Assembly (NCBI GenBank): GCA_938048165.1 | Contig: CALIBP010000120.1 | Location: 1-36,916 of the forward strand | DNA length: 36,916 nt | DNA from: an uncultured Alphaproteobacteria bacterium | GTDB lineage: Bacteria > Pseudomonadota > Alphaproteobacteria > MPNO01 > UBA2964 | Reading direction: 5' to 3' | Shown here: one piece after another, positions 1 through 6,405 of the stretch | Layout: the number at the start of each line of letters is the position of its first letter | Position numbering within the stretch: position 1 is the first letter of the stretch | Position numbers and translations under genes: made by a program | The notes under the pieces: model-generated | Told to the model about the DNA's origin: nothing | The model's database searches: none | Seen by the model: only the letters and a program-made list of their open reading frames with translations

Positions 1-698
1 CGGCTGTAATAACCCCAGCTATGGTCGAAATGCACCTCTGACCATATCTGACTATTGCGTACGGCTTCGGCGTCATCATCTGGATAGCTCCACTCTATAC
101 CCGATGCTGTGATATCGAGTTGCGCTTTGCAGGCGCGTTCGAGCCAGATGCCAACCAATGTCGCCATCTCAATTGACGTACCGCAAAAAGTGACCCCGTG
201 ATTTTTCATGAAAACCGCATAGGCGGGGCCGAGCGCTTCCGCTAGAGCCTGGCCGAGATCAACCGATTTCACCAAGGCACCAGTGCCGAGAAACATCGGG
301 ATGCGGTCGGGGAAATAGCTGGCTTCCAATGTGACCGGACGCAGATCGCCATCGGTCGCTGAGAAAACACAGGTGTAATAGGGGTGGGTATGGGCGACAA
401 CATTGACGTCCTCACGTTTTTTTAGAATTTCAGAATGGATGGGCCATTCGGAATGGCAGTTACCGGCACCGGCTATTTGCTTGCCGTCGAATGTCACGAG
501 GACAAAATCATCGGCATCACGAATTTCGCCAAGACCCATCGCGTTCCGTTTCATCCAGAAGCCACGGCCTTCGGGATCGCGCAACGACATATGTCCAAGA
601 GTCATGTCGCCGTGGCCCTCCATTTCCAGGATACGGCAGGCCTGTGCCAGCTTGTCGAGGTCGGAACGCAAACTATTGCTCATGGTTTCTGATGCCAT
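1..698 (-). CDS. Class II aldolase/adducin family protein (3' end outside window)
   Basis: The reverse strand reads MASETMSNSLRSDLDKL and stays open to the window edge, so the C-terminus is missing. The start is set by an AAGGAGG site (complement of 704-710) six bases before the ATG. Family marks seen are EMEGHGDMTLGHMS near residue 27, a SEWPIHSEI segment, the metal-binding HTHPYYTCVF, and a later KNHGVTFCG, which together supply the zinc-site histidines. Class II aldolases use a divalent metal to cleave or epimerise hydroxy-acids and sugar phosphates. Members in catabolic clusters are often annotated only as aldolase or decarboxylase. It diverges from the M20 hydrolase gene across about 110 bases that probably hold both promoters. 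Family assignment is firm; the substrate is unknown. Confidence 0.85.
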   Translation of the reverse strand, partial: MASETMSNSLRSDLDKLAQACRILEMEGHGDMTLGHMSLRDPEGRGFWMKRNAMGLGEIRDADDFVLVTFDGKQIAGAGNCHSEWPIHSEILKKREDVNVVAHTHPYYTCVFSATDGDLRPVTLEASYFPDRIPMFLGTGALVKSVDLGQALAEALGPAYAVFMKNHGVTFCGTSIEMATLVGIWLERACKAQLDITASGIEWSYPDDDAEAVRNSQIWSEVHFDHSWGYYS

Positions 699-727
699 TC
701 TAGCCTCCTTGATTCTCGCCCGGTTCC

Positions 728-756
728 TTGTCGTCGGGCAGCGGGTCCCCTACAGT
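728..756 (+). promoter_or_regulatory. Candidate sigma-70-type promoter for the M20 hydrolase operon
   Basis: TTGTCG (728-733) and TACAGT (751-756) each match four of six consensus bases and are separated by 17 bases. They lie in the gap between the divergent aldolase and hydrolase genes, about 54 bases before the GTG start at 810. This is a pattern match by eye only. Confidence 0.3.
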
Positions 757-809
757 TTAGCGAAATGCGTAGTGAAAAATAGGGCCACCAACAACGGGGT
801 AAATCAACA

Positions 810-2138
810 GTGTCTGCAAACGAAGCCAAACAAAGAGTGATAGAATTGATCGATGTGGACCGGCAGGCGCTGATCGATCTATGTCTCTCTTTGGGGAATT
901 TGCGAGACTATCCGGGTCATGAAAGTGACGTTGGTGATGCGGTTGCTGACTGGTTGAGTGAGGCGGGGATAGGCGTTCGGAAGCAGACCTTGTCTTATGA
1001 AAGCATCAATGTCGTTGGTACAATCCGGGGTGTTGGCGACCGCAAGTCGGGGGGGCGGTCCCTTATTCTCAATGCCCATATGGATACCCAGGGCGATGAA
1101 CCTGCGGGCGGCGAAGAAATAGAGAAAAAAATACGGGGTGCATGGACCGAGGATGGTTTGCTGTATGGTCGGGGGTTGGCCAATGACAAGGCACAGCTCG
1201 CAGCCACTTTAATCGCGGCCCGGGCTATTGCGTCGGCAAACATTACACTCAAGGAAGATCTGTTTGTGACGGCGGTTGCTCAGGAAACATCGGCACCGAC
1301 TGATGATCCTGATGATCTGCATGACTGGTCAGGCATCGGCCCTGCGATCAGTCAGGTGCGCGAGGGACACGGCGCGCGATGGCTGGTCGAACATGGAGTG
1401 GTTGCGGATTATGCCCTTGTCGCCGAGGTCTCTGATTTTACCGTCACAGTGGCCCAGGCCGGTTACTTGCGGCTTAGAATTTCTGTGCCAGGTCATATTC
1501 CCTATACGCCCGGTCTTGATAGAGGGGCAGGGGTTGTCGGTAATCCCAACCCGTTTGAACGGGCAGCTCACGTGGTCGTTGCCCTTGAAGAATGGGCGCG
1601 ATCTTATGAGTCCAAAAATCAGTGTGAATTTTGGGGCGGCAGGTTTATTCCAAAAGCGCAGGTTTATGAGGTGGGTGGTTCAGGACCAGCCTGGACCGAG
1701 ACCGTCGATTTTTGTCATATCTATTTTGATATTCGCCTAACCCCGGATGCAGTGCCTGCGGAGATAATCAATAGCGTGAGGCGGCAAATTTCGCCACTTC
1801 AGCTCGCATGTGAGATCAATGCCTATGACTTTCGGCGAGGTTACATCGCCGAAAATTGTGAGCCGCTGCTTGAAGCTCTTAAACGGGCGCACAATGAGAT
1901 CACTGGTGAAAAACTTGAACTCGCCAGTCCGCGCATGATCAGTATGTGGCGCGATGCTAATGCCTTTAACGAAGCAGGGATTACAGCGATTGGATATGGC
2001 CCGCCGACCCAGGAAGGCATGGGAGCGGGCCTTGCAGGGGCGACGCGTCCGATCTCGGTCGAAGACCTGGTGGCGACGACAAAGGTTATCGCCCTAACCG
2101 CTCTTGATATTTGCGGTGTTGCTGATTTGAAGCATTGA
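810..2138 (+). CDS. M20-family metallohydrolase (ArgE/DapE/CPG2-like), divergent active site
   Basis: The 442-residue protein starts at GTG with MSANEAKQRV; a GGGG stretch at 796-799 is only a weak ribosome site. It has the M20 fold marks: LILNAHMDT (H90, D92), the metal-bridging GRGLANDK (D127), AVAQET (E160), a VAEVSDF ligand segment near residue 200, and a C-terminal WRDANAF...GITAIGYGPP block. M20 enzymes hydrolyse peptide or N-acyl bonds with two zinc ions. Two normally conserved positions look changed: the usual Glu-Glu pair is Gln159-Glu160, so the general base appears to be Gln, and the C-terminal ligand histidine (usually A-H-x-P) reads A-T-R-P. It may be inactive or have altered chemistry. 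The downstream amidohydrolase starts within 20 bases of its stop, so the two are probably one operon. Confidence 0.85.
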   Translation: MSANEAKQRVIELIDVDRQALIDLCLSLGNLRDYPGHESDVGDAVADWLSEAGIGVRKQTLSYESINVVGTIRGVGDRKSGGRSLILNAHMDTQGDEPAGGEEIEKKIRGAWTEDGLLYGRGLANDKAQLAATLIAARAIASANITLKEDLFVTAVAQETSAPTDDPDDLHDWSGIGPAISQVREGHGARWLVEHGVVADYALVAEVSDFTVTVAQAGYLRLRISVPGHIPYTPGLDRGAGVVGNPNPFERAAHVVVALEEWARSYESKNQCEFWGGRFIPKAQVYEVGGSGPAWTETVDFCHIYFDIRLTPDAVPAEIINSVRRQISPLQLACEINAYDFRRGYIAENCEPLLEALKRAHNEITGEKLELASPRMISMWRDANAFNEAGITAIGYGPPTQEGMGAGLAGATRPISVEDLVATTKVIALTALDICGVADLKH

Positions 2139-2155
2139 TGGAATTAGGAATGAAC

Positions 2156-3142
2156 ATGGCCAGAAAACCCGTTGTTATAGATTTTCACGCCCATATCGCG
2201 GTTACCCCGGTTCTTGAAAAAACCTTTCGTCACTCGCAATTTGCCCGCGCGATTGCCAAGAGCAAGCCAGGCAGCAAAGGCATCGGGATTCCTAAACCGT
2301 CGCTCGACCGAATGTCCGATATGAACATTCGGTTCAAGGAAATGGACGCGATGGGAATTGATATCCAGGTCATCAGTCCCAGTATCCTTCAGCAATGTAC
2401 CTATTGGGCGAAGCCGGAGGCAGCGCTCAAGATGGAACGGCAGAGCAATGATTTTGTTGCCGAAGCGGTGGCCCAACATCCAGACCGGTTGGTGGGGATT
2501 GGCTCGGTTCCGCTGCAGGACGTCAAACTGGCGGTGAAGGAGCTCGAGCGCGCCATTTCAAAAAACGGCCTGAAAGGTGTCATCATTGGCTCCAACGTCA
2601 ATGGCGATGAGTTGGGCCATAAGAAGTTCAAGCCGTTCTGGCGCAAGGCTGAGAAACTCGGCGCGGCGGTTTTTATTCACCCAACCGGGAGTACGGACCC
2701 TCGTATGCGGCCCCATTATCAGCTCATCACTGTGGGACAGCCGCTGGAAGAAGCTATGGCGCAGGGATCGCTGGTCTATGACGGGGTGATGGATGCGTTT
2801 CCCAAACTAAAGGTGGCGATTGCCCATGGCGGCGGCTACCTGCCGTTCTATACCGGACGGCATGATCATGTGCAGCGTATGGGCCATACCGGTGGTCAGC
2901 TCAAGGGGAGTTTCAGCTCATATTTAAAGCGGTTTAACTACGAAACCGTGCTGTTCAATCCTGACATGCTGGAATATCTCGCGCTCAAAGTGCCAACCAA
3001 GAACATCATGATGGGGACTGACTATCCATTTGGTGAAAAGAACCCCGTGAAATTCTTGCGCAGCGCAAAAAAGATTTCTAAAGCCGCTCAGGATGCGATC
3101 CTCGGAGCGAATGCCGCGAAATTTCTTGGTATTAAGATTTGA
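2156..3142 (+). CDS. Amidohydrolase-2 (ACMSD-like) family metal-dependent hydrolase or decarboxylase
   Basis: A TIM-barrel amidohydrolase of about 328 residues. The start at 2156 (MARKPVVIDFHAHI) is chosen because AGGA at 2146-2149 is six bases upstream; an in-frame TTG at 2135 and ATGs at 2138 and 2150 are alternatives. Metal-site marks are DFHAHI (H11, H13), VFIHPTG, IAHGGGYLPF and the closing MGTDYPFGE aspartate. The family includes aminocarboxymuconate-semialdehyde decarboxylase and related aromatic-acid decarboxylases, which use one zinc. It follows the M20 gene closely and is likely cotranscribed. It converges on the iron alcohol dehydrogenase with only 11 bases between the stops. Whether it decarboxylates or hydrolyses cannot be told from sequence. 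Confidence 0.86.
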   Translation: MARKPVVIDFHAHIAVTPVLEKTFRHSQFARAIAKSKPGSKGIGIPKPSLDRMSDMNIRFKEMDAMGIDIQVISPSILQQCTYWAKPEAALKMERQSNDFVAEAVAQHPDRLVGIGSVPLQDVKLAVKELERAISKNGLKGVIIGSNVNGDELGHKKFKPFWRKAEKLGAAVFIHPTGSTDPRMRPHYQLITVGQPLEEAMAQGSLVYDGVMDAFPKLKVAIAHGGGYLPFYTGRHDHVQRMGHTGGQLKGSFSSYLKRFNYETVLFNPDMLEYLALKVPTKNIMMGTDYPFGEKNPVKFLRSAKKISKAAQDAILGANAAKFLGIKI

Positions 3143-3153
3143 TACAGGCGGGT

Positions 3154-4281
3154 TTACCCTAACGCCTCCCGGAAAATATCGCGGTATTCATTGCGGGTCG
3201 GTCTGATCGGCGCTGTGAAATTGAAGTGAATATTTTCGGCGTGACCAGAGAGTTCGTCCAAATCTTCATTGGGATATCCAAGCTCCCGTACAGAAGAGGT
3301 TAGCCCAATTCGAGTGTTCAGATCCGTGATGCCGGTTGCAAGATCGCTGCCTGCTGGTAGCCGCATTGCTTTGCAGAGCTGCTCCAGCTTCGCGTCGAGC
3401 GCAACGTCACCCTTAGTCATATAAAACCGAATGACGGCAGGCGCGGATGCGGTGATCAAGGCACCATGATGGAGCGGGCTATCGGCAAATACATGGCCGA
3501 GGACATGAATTGGTCCTAGCCCCATATAAATCGACATACCGCCCTGTAAGGCGGCCATCAATAAGTGCCAGCGTGCTTCACGGTCACTGCCATTGGTAAC
3601 AGCACGTTCGATATAATCGACAACCCTGGTGATTCCATCGAGGGCGATGGCTTCGGTTGGTGGATTGCTATTGTTGGACAGAAACCCTTCGACACAATGA
3701 CCGAGTGCATCCATGCCGGTGCCGGCAGTCAAAACCGGCGGCAGGGATAATGTCAGGTCTGGATCGCAAATCGCCAGATCAGGTTGTACATACGGGCTGC
3801 GGATACCTAGCTGATGTTCACCGGGGGCGGGATGAATCCCACCACCAATCGTGATTTCTGCACCCGTCCCGGCGGTCGTTGGGATGGTGATGTAGGGCGC
3901 TACGTTCGGCGTAATCTTTGCTGGGTCTTTCAGATATTCGATCACCGGTTCCGGGTGCGTTGCGGCGACCCGCAAGGCTTTGCCGGAATCGAGGACGGAG
4001 CCACCGCCGAGACCAATAATGCCATCGCAGTCCTGCTCTCTATAGACTGCCAGCGCCCCCTCGATCCCGCCAATAGTCGGATTTGGGGGAATTCCGTCAT
4101 AGATTGCAACGGGGATATTCGTTATGGCGTCGCGGACAGTGGCGACCAGCCCATGTTTGGTGAGTCCATTATCCGTGATGATCAGAGGGCGCTCGATCAT
4201 TCGGTTTTTCAGCTCATTCTCTAGCTGGCCTATCGCGCCAAAATCGAAAATCACCGTCGGGAAGCCCGGTAATACGCTCAT
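3154..4281 (-). CDS. Iron-containing alcohol dehydrogenase (maleylacetate-reductase-like)
   Basis: This 375-residue protein begins MSVLPGFPTVIF. AGGAG (complement of 4289-4293) seven bases upstream supports this ATG over an in-frame codon at 4329. The nucleotide-binding loop GGGSVLDSGK lies at 92-101. The iron or zinc ligands of the family are all present: D191 and H195 in DALGHCVEG, H259 in PIHVLGH, and H272 in LHHGAL. The length fits group III Fe-ADHs, which reduce aldehydes or ketones with NAD(P)H and include maleylacetate reductases of aromatic ring-cleavage pathways. It diverges from the selenoprotein peroxiredoxin gene across 123 bases that contain several inverted repeats. The family is certain; the substrate is inferred only loosely from the aromatic-type neighbours. 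Confidence 0.9.
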   Translation of the reverse strand: MSVLPGFPTVIFDFGAIGQLENELKNRMIERPLIITDNGLTKHGLVATVRDAITNIPVAIYDGIPPNPTIGGIEGALAVYREQDCDGIIGLGGGSVLDSGKALRVAATHPEPVIEYLKDPAKITPNVAPYITIPTTAGTGAEITIGGGIHPAPGEHQLGIRSPYVQPDLAICDPDLTLSLPPVLTAGTGMDALGHCVEGFLSNNSNPPTEAIALDGITRVVDYIERAVTNGSDREARWHLLMAALQGGMSIYMGLGPIHVLGHVFADSPLHHGALITASAPAVIRFYMTKGDVALDAKLEQLCKAMRLPAGSDLATGITDLNTRIGLTSSVRELGYPNEDLDELSGHAENIHFNFTAPIRPTRNEYRDIFREALG

Positions 4282-4350
4282 CTCATAACTCCTGATTGGT
4301 TCGCAAATTAACTGGCCGCTATGTTTCATGTCAGGGTGACACGATTCCGT

Positions 4351-4365
4351 TGAGTGTTAAACTCA
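4351..4365. repeat. Inverted repeat TGAGT-5-ACTCA in divergent promoter region
   Basis: TGAGT (4351-4355) and ACTCA (4361-4365) are perfect inverted arms around a five-base centre. It sits between the divergent alcohol dehydrogenase and peroxiredoxin genes, next to a second palindrome, so a regulator-binding role is possible. Confidence 0.35.
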
Positions 4366-4368
4366 CCT

Positions 4369-4382
4369 TGTCACTTGTGACA
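4369..4382. promoter_or_regulatory. Perfect 6-2-6 palindrome TGTCAC-TT-GTGACA, candidate operator
   Basis: The arms TGTCAC and GTGACA are exact inverted copies around TT, ending 22 bases before the peroxiredoxin ATG. A further GTGACA half-site lies at 4336-4341. The position close to the start codon suits a repressor or activator site, but the binding protein is unknown. Confidence 0.4.
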
Positions 4383-4404
4383 TAACTCTAACTTGAGGGC
4401 TGAT

Positions 4405-4857
4405 ATGTCAGTAATTGATGTAGGTAGTGATGCCCCGGCGTTTGAGCTTACCAACCAGGATGGGGCGTCTGTTGCCTTGTCTTCTTATGCAGGCAAATTC
4501 GTTCTGCTCTGGTGGTATCCCAAAGCTGATACGCCTGGCTGAACCATCGAAGGCAATGGGTTCCGTGATAGAATCCAAGACTTCGAGGCGAAAAATGCGG
4601 TCATTCTTGGCGTCAGTTTTGACCCTGAGGAAGACAATCGTGCGTTCAAGGAGAAGTTCGACTTTCCGTACGATCTTCTGACTGATGCACAAAAATCAAT
4701 GTCCATCGCCTATGGCGCGGCGGATGATGAATCTGCCCGGCCGAGCCGGGTATCCGTTTTGATAGGGCCAGACGGCAAAGTTGCCGCCTCCTACGCGACG
4801 GTAAAACCGGCCGATCATCCAGATGAAGTTCTGGCCGATCTCAACCGGTTGTCATGA
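4405..4857 (+). CDS. Selenocysteine-containing peroxiredoxin (Bcp/AhpC-TSA type), TGA read as Sec46
   Basis: The reading frame runs 151 codons from ATG 4405 (GAGGG at 4395-4399, five-base spacing) to TGA 4855-4857, interrupted only by TGA at 4540-4542. The protein starts MSVIDVGSDAPAFELTNQDG and has the peroxiredoxin signature P39-x-x-x-T43-P-G-U46-T, so the TGA falls exactly on the peroxidatic cysteine. Past the TGA the family pattern continues (EGNGFRDRI, ILGVSFDP, SRVSVLIGPDGK with the conserved Arg). The TGA is followed by a SECIS-like hairpin. Peroxiredoxins reduce peroxides in the cytoplasm, and a selenolate would serve as the attacking group. The predicted protein contains no cysteine at all, so its selenenic acid must be resolved by an external thiol. 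Sec insertion needs SelA/B/C/D, none of which is in the window. Alternative: a recent nonsense mutation, which the hairpin and intact downstream frame argue against. Confidence 0.88.
4540..4542 (+). other. In-frame TGA predicted to encode selenocysteine
   Basis: The context is ACG CCT GGC TGA ACC ATC, that is T-P-G-U-T-I. Peroxiredoxins of the Bcp type have T-P-G-C-T here, and the cysteine is catalytic. It is the only internal stop in the frame. Confidence 0.85.
4547..4586 (+). promoter_or_regulatory. Candidate bacterial SECIS hairpin
   Basis: The lower helix pairs UCGAAG (4547-4552) with CUUCGA (4581-4586). After a small internal loop (4553-4556 and 4578-4580) the upper helix pairs UGGGUUC (4557-4563) with GAAUCCA (4571-4577), with one G-U pair. 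The seven-base apical loop CGUGAUA (4564-4570) carries a G in its first two positions. It begins 21 bases after the TGA, as expected for bacterial SECIS elements, which lie inside the coding region just downstream of the UGA and are bound by SelB. Folded by hand; a competing 5-bp pairing (4541-4545 with 4559-4563) exists. Confidence 0.7.
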
Positions 4858-4901
4858 GGGTCAGGGGCTGGCTGTAATTCGGCTGGCCCCAACCCTTTTT
4901 T
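4858..4901 (+). terminator. Rho-independent terminator after the peroxiredoxin gene
   Basis: A strong stem starts right after the stop codon. GGGT (4858-4861) pairs with ACCC (4892-4895), and GGGGCTGGC (4864-4872) pairs with GCTGGCCCC (4882-4890) with two G-U pairs, around a nine-base loop. A run of six T follows (4896-4901). The T-run overlaps the stop of the convergent monooxygenase gene; no T-run is present in the opposite direction. Confidence 0.8.
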
Positions 4902-6369
4902 AAATAAAGATATAATCCTGTTTTCTGACCCGGTGGGTCCGTCGGCGATAATCCAGCATGAGCCCCGGCCAGTTTGTTGTGATTCGGCCATTCTCCGCCT
5001 GGAAATAGCTGCGGCAGTTTTCGTGAACCAAAACCGTTTTCGACAGCTGGTCTGATATCTCGTCATTAAATCGTTTCTGAACATCCGCTTTGACATGCAT
5101 CGCGCGGGCCTTGCCGCGTTCAAGAGTTTTGAAGCATTTGGTTATGTAACGGGCCTGATTTTCCAGCATATAGATGATACTGCCGGACAGGTTGGTGTTA
5201 GGGCCGTACATCATGAAGAAATTGGGAAAGCCCGAAACCGAAATCCCGAGATAGGCCTCTGCACCGTCGCGCCAGGTGTGATTGAGATCCTGTCCTTTGG
5301 CACCGGTGATCTGCATCGGCGTGAGAAAGGCAGTGGGCGTAAAGCCAGTACCATAGATGATGGCATCAACATCGTGGTGCTCCCCGTCTTGGGTAACGAT
5401 TCCAGTCTCGGTAATGGCCTCAATTGGCGTATCGATTAAATTGACGTTGGGTTTCAGGAGCGTCGGATACCAGTCATCTGAGCGTAGCCCGCGCTTACAA
5501 CCCGGTGGATAATCGGGTAGCACTTTTTTGAGCATGTCGGGATCATTAACCAGACTTCTTATATATTTCTCGAAGGCTTCCGCGCTTTTCTGCGTCTGCG
5601 CCTCCGAACTGCGGCGTCGGCTATTCTTCTCAAATCGGGTGAAGAGTTGCAGTCGTTCCCGGCGATGCAAGAACTTCCGCCATAAAGAGGTGCTGTGATA
5701 ATGTTGCGCATTGGCACGATCGCCTTTGGCAAAAATATGCTGAGGGGTGCGTTGAAAGACATTCAGCTGTTTAGATATTTTTGCGAGTTCAGGAACATAC
5801 TGTATCGCGCTGGCTCCACTGCCAATCGATGCAATCCTTTTATTCGTTAAATCGACGCTATGGTCCCAGCGGGCAGAATGAAATTGTGGGCCGGAAAATG
5901 TGTCTCGGCCGGGGATATCGGGAACAGATGGGTTATTGAACAAACCAACCGCTGAAACGAATATATCCGTCGTTATCTCGTCACCGCTTTTGCTCGTCAC
6001 TGACCATGTCGCAGAAGCATCGTTGTAGGTGCCTTTCGTGACCTCCACTCCTAGCCGGATATGTGAGGTCAGGCTGTACTTATCGATACAGTGTTTTAAA
6101 TACTCAAATATCTCCTTCTGGGGTGCGTAACGCAGCGACCAGGGATAATCCTGTTCGAAGGAGAAGGAATAAAGGCGAGATGGCACATCACAGGCTGCAC
6201 CCGGATAGGTGTTCTCCCGCCACACTCCGCCGATTTCGTTAGAGCGCTCGAGGATCATGAAATTGTTTAAACCGGCCTTTTTAAGCGATATACCCAGCGC
6301 GACGGCGGCAAAGCCGCAGCCGACAATGGTGATGTCGCGTTTTTTATTCTTGTGGGTTGCCAATTTCAC
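4900..6369 (-). CDS. Flavin-dependent monooxygenase, Baeyer-Villiger type
   Basis: About 489 residues from GTG 6369 (MKLATHKNKKRDITIVGCG), chosen because family proteins begin just before the first Rossmann fold; the frame stays open upstream to 6558, but that part reads as non-protein sequence. It has an FAD-binding GCGFAA (17-22), the IGGVWRENTYPGAACDVPS segment, the exact Baeyer-Villiger fingerprint F-x-G-x-x-x-H-x-x-x-W-D (158-169), and an NADPH-binding GSGASA (183-188). Such enzymes insert oxygen next to a ketone to make an ester or lactone, or hydroxylate. The tail after the core is a normal length. It diverges from the copper ATPase with a gap of only 36 bases and converges on the peroxiredoxin. 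The GTG start has no clear ribosome site, so a nearby TTG is possible. Confidence 0.88.
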   Translation of the reverse strand: MKLATHKNKKRDITIVGCGFAAVALGISLKKAGLNNFMILERSNEIGGVWRENTYPGAACDVPSRLYSFSFEQDYPWSLRYAPQKEIFEYLKHCIDKYSLTSHIRLGVEVTKGTYNDASATWSVTSKSGDEITTDIFVSAVGLFNNPSVPDIPGRDTFSGPQFHSARWDHSVDLTNKRIASIGSGASAIQYVPELAKISKQLNVFQRTPQHIFAKGDRANAQHYHSTSLWRKFLHRRERLQLFTRFEKNSRRRSSEAQTQKSAEAFEKYIRSLVNDPDMLKKVLPDYPPGCKRGLRSDDWYPTLLKPNVNLIDTPIEAITETGIVTQDGEHHDVDAIIYGTGFTPTAFLTPMQITGAKGQDLNHTWRDGAEAYLGISVSGFPNFFMMYGPNTNLSGSIIYMLENQARYITKCFKTLERGKARAMHVKADVQKRFNDEISDQLSKTVLVHENCRSYFQAENGRITTNWPGLMLDYRRRTHRVRKQDYIFI

Positions 6370-6405
6370 TGCCGTTTTGATCGGAACAATCGTTATGATA
6401 GCACT

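Noticed and set aside
4540-4542. TGA as an ordinary nonsense mutation in a dead peroxiredoxin gene
   Set aside because: It hits the single codon where Sec replaces Cys in known selenoproteins, the rest of the frame is intact, and a SECIS-like hairpin and good terminator are present. It remains the main alternative until sel genes are found.
4541-4563. Alternative stem GAACC/GGTTC overlapping the TGA
   Set aside because: Only five pairs and a 13-base loop; it competes with, but is weaker than, the two-helix SECIS-like fold.
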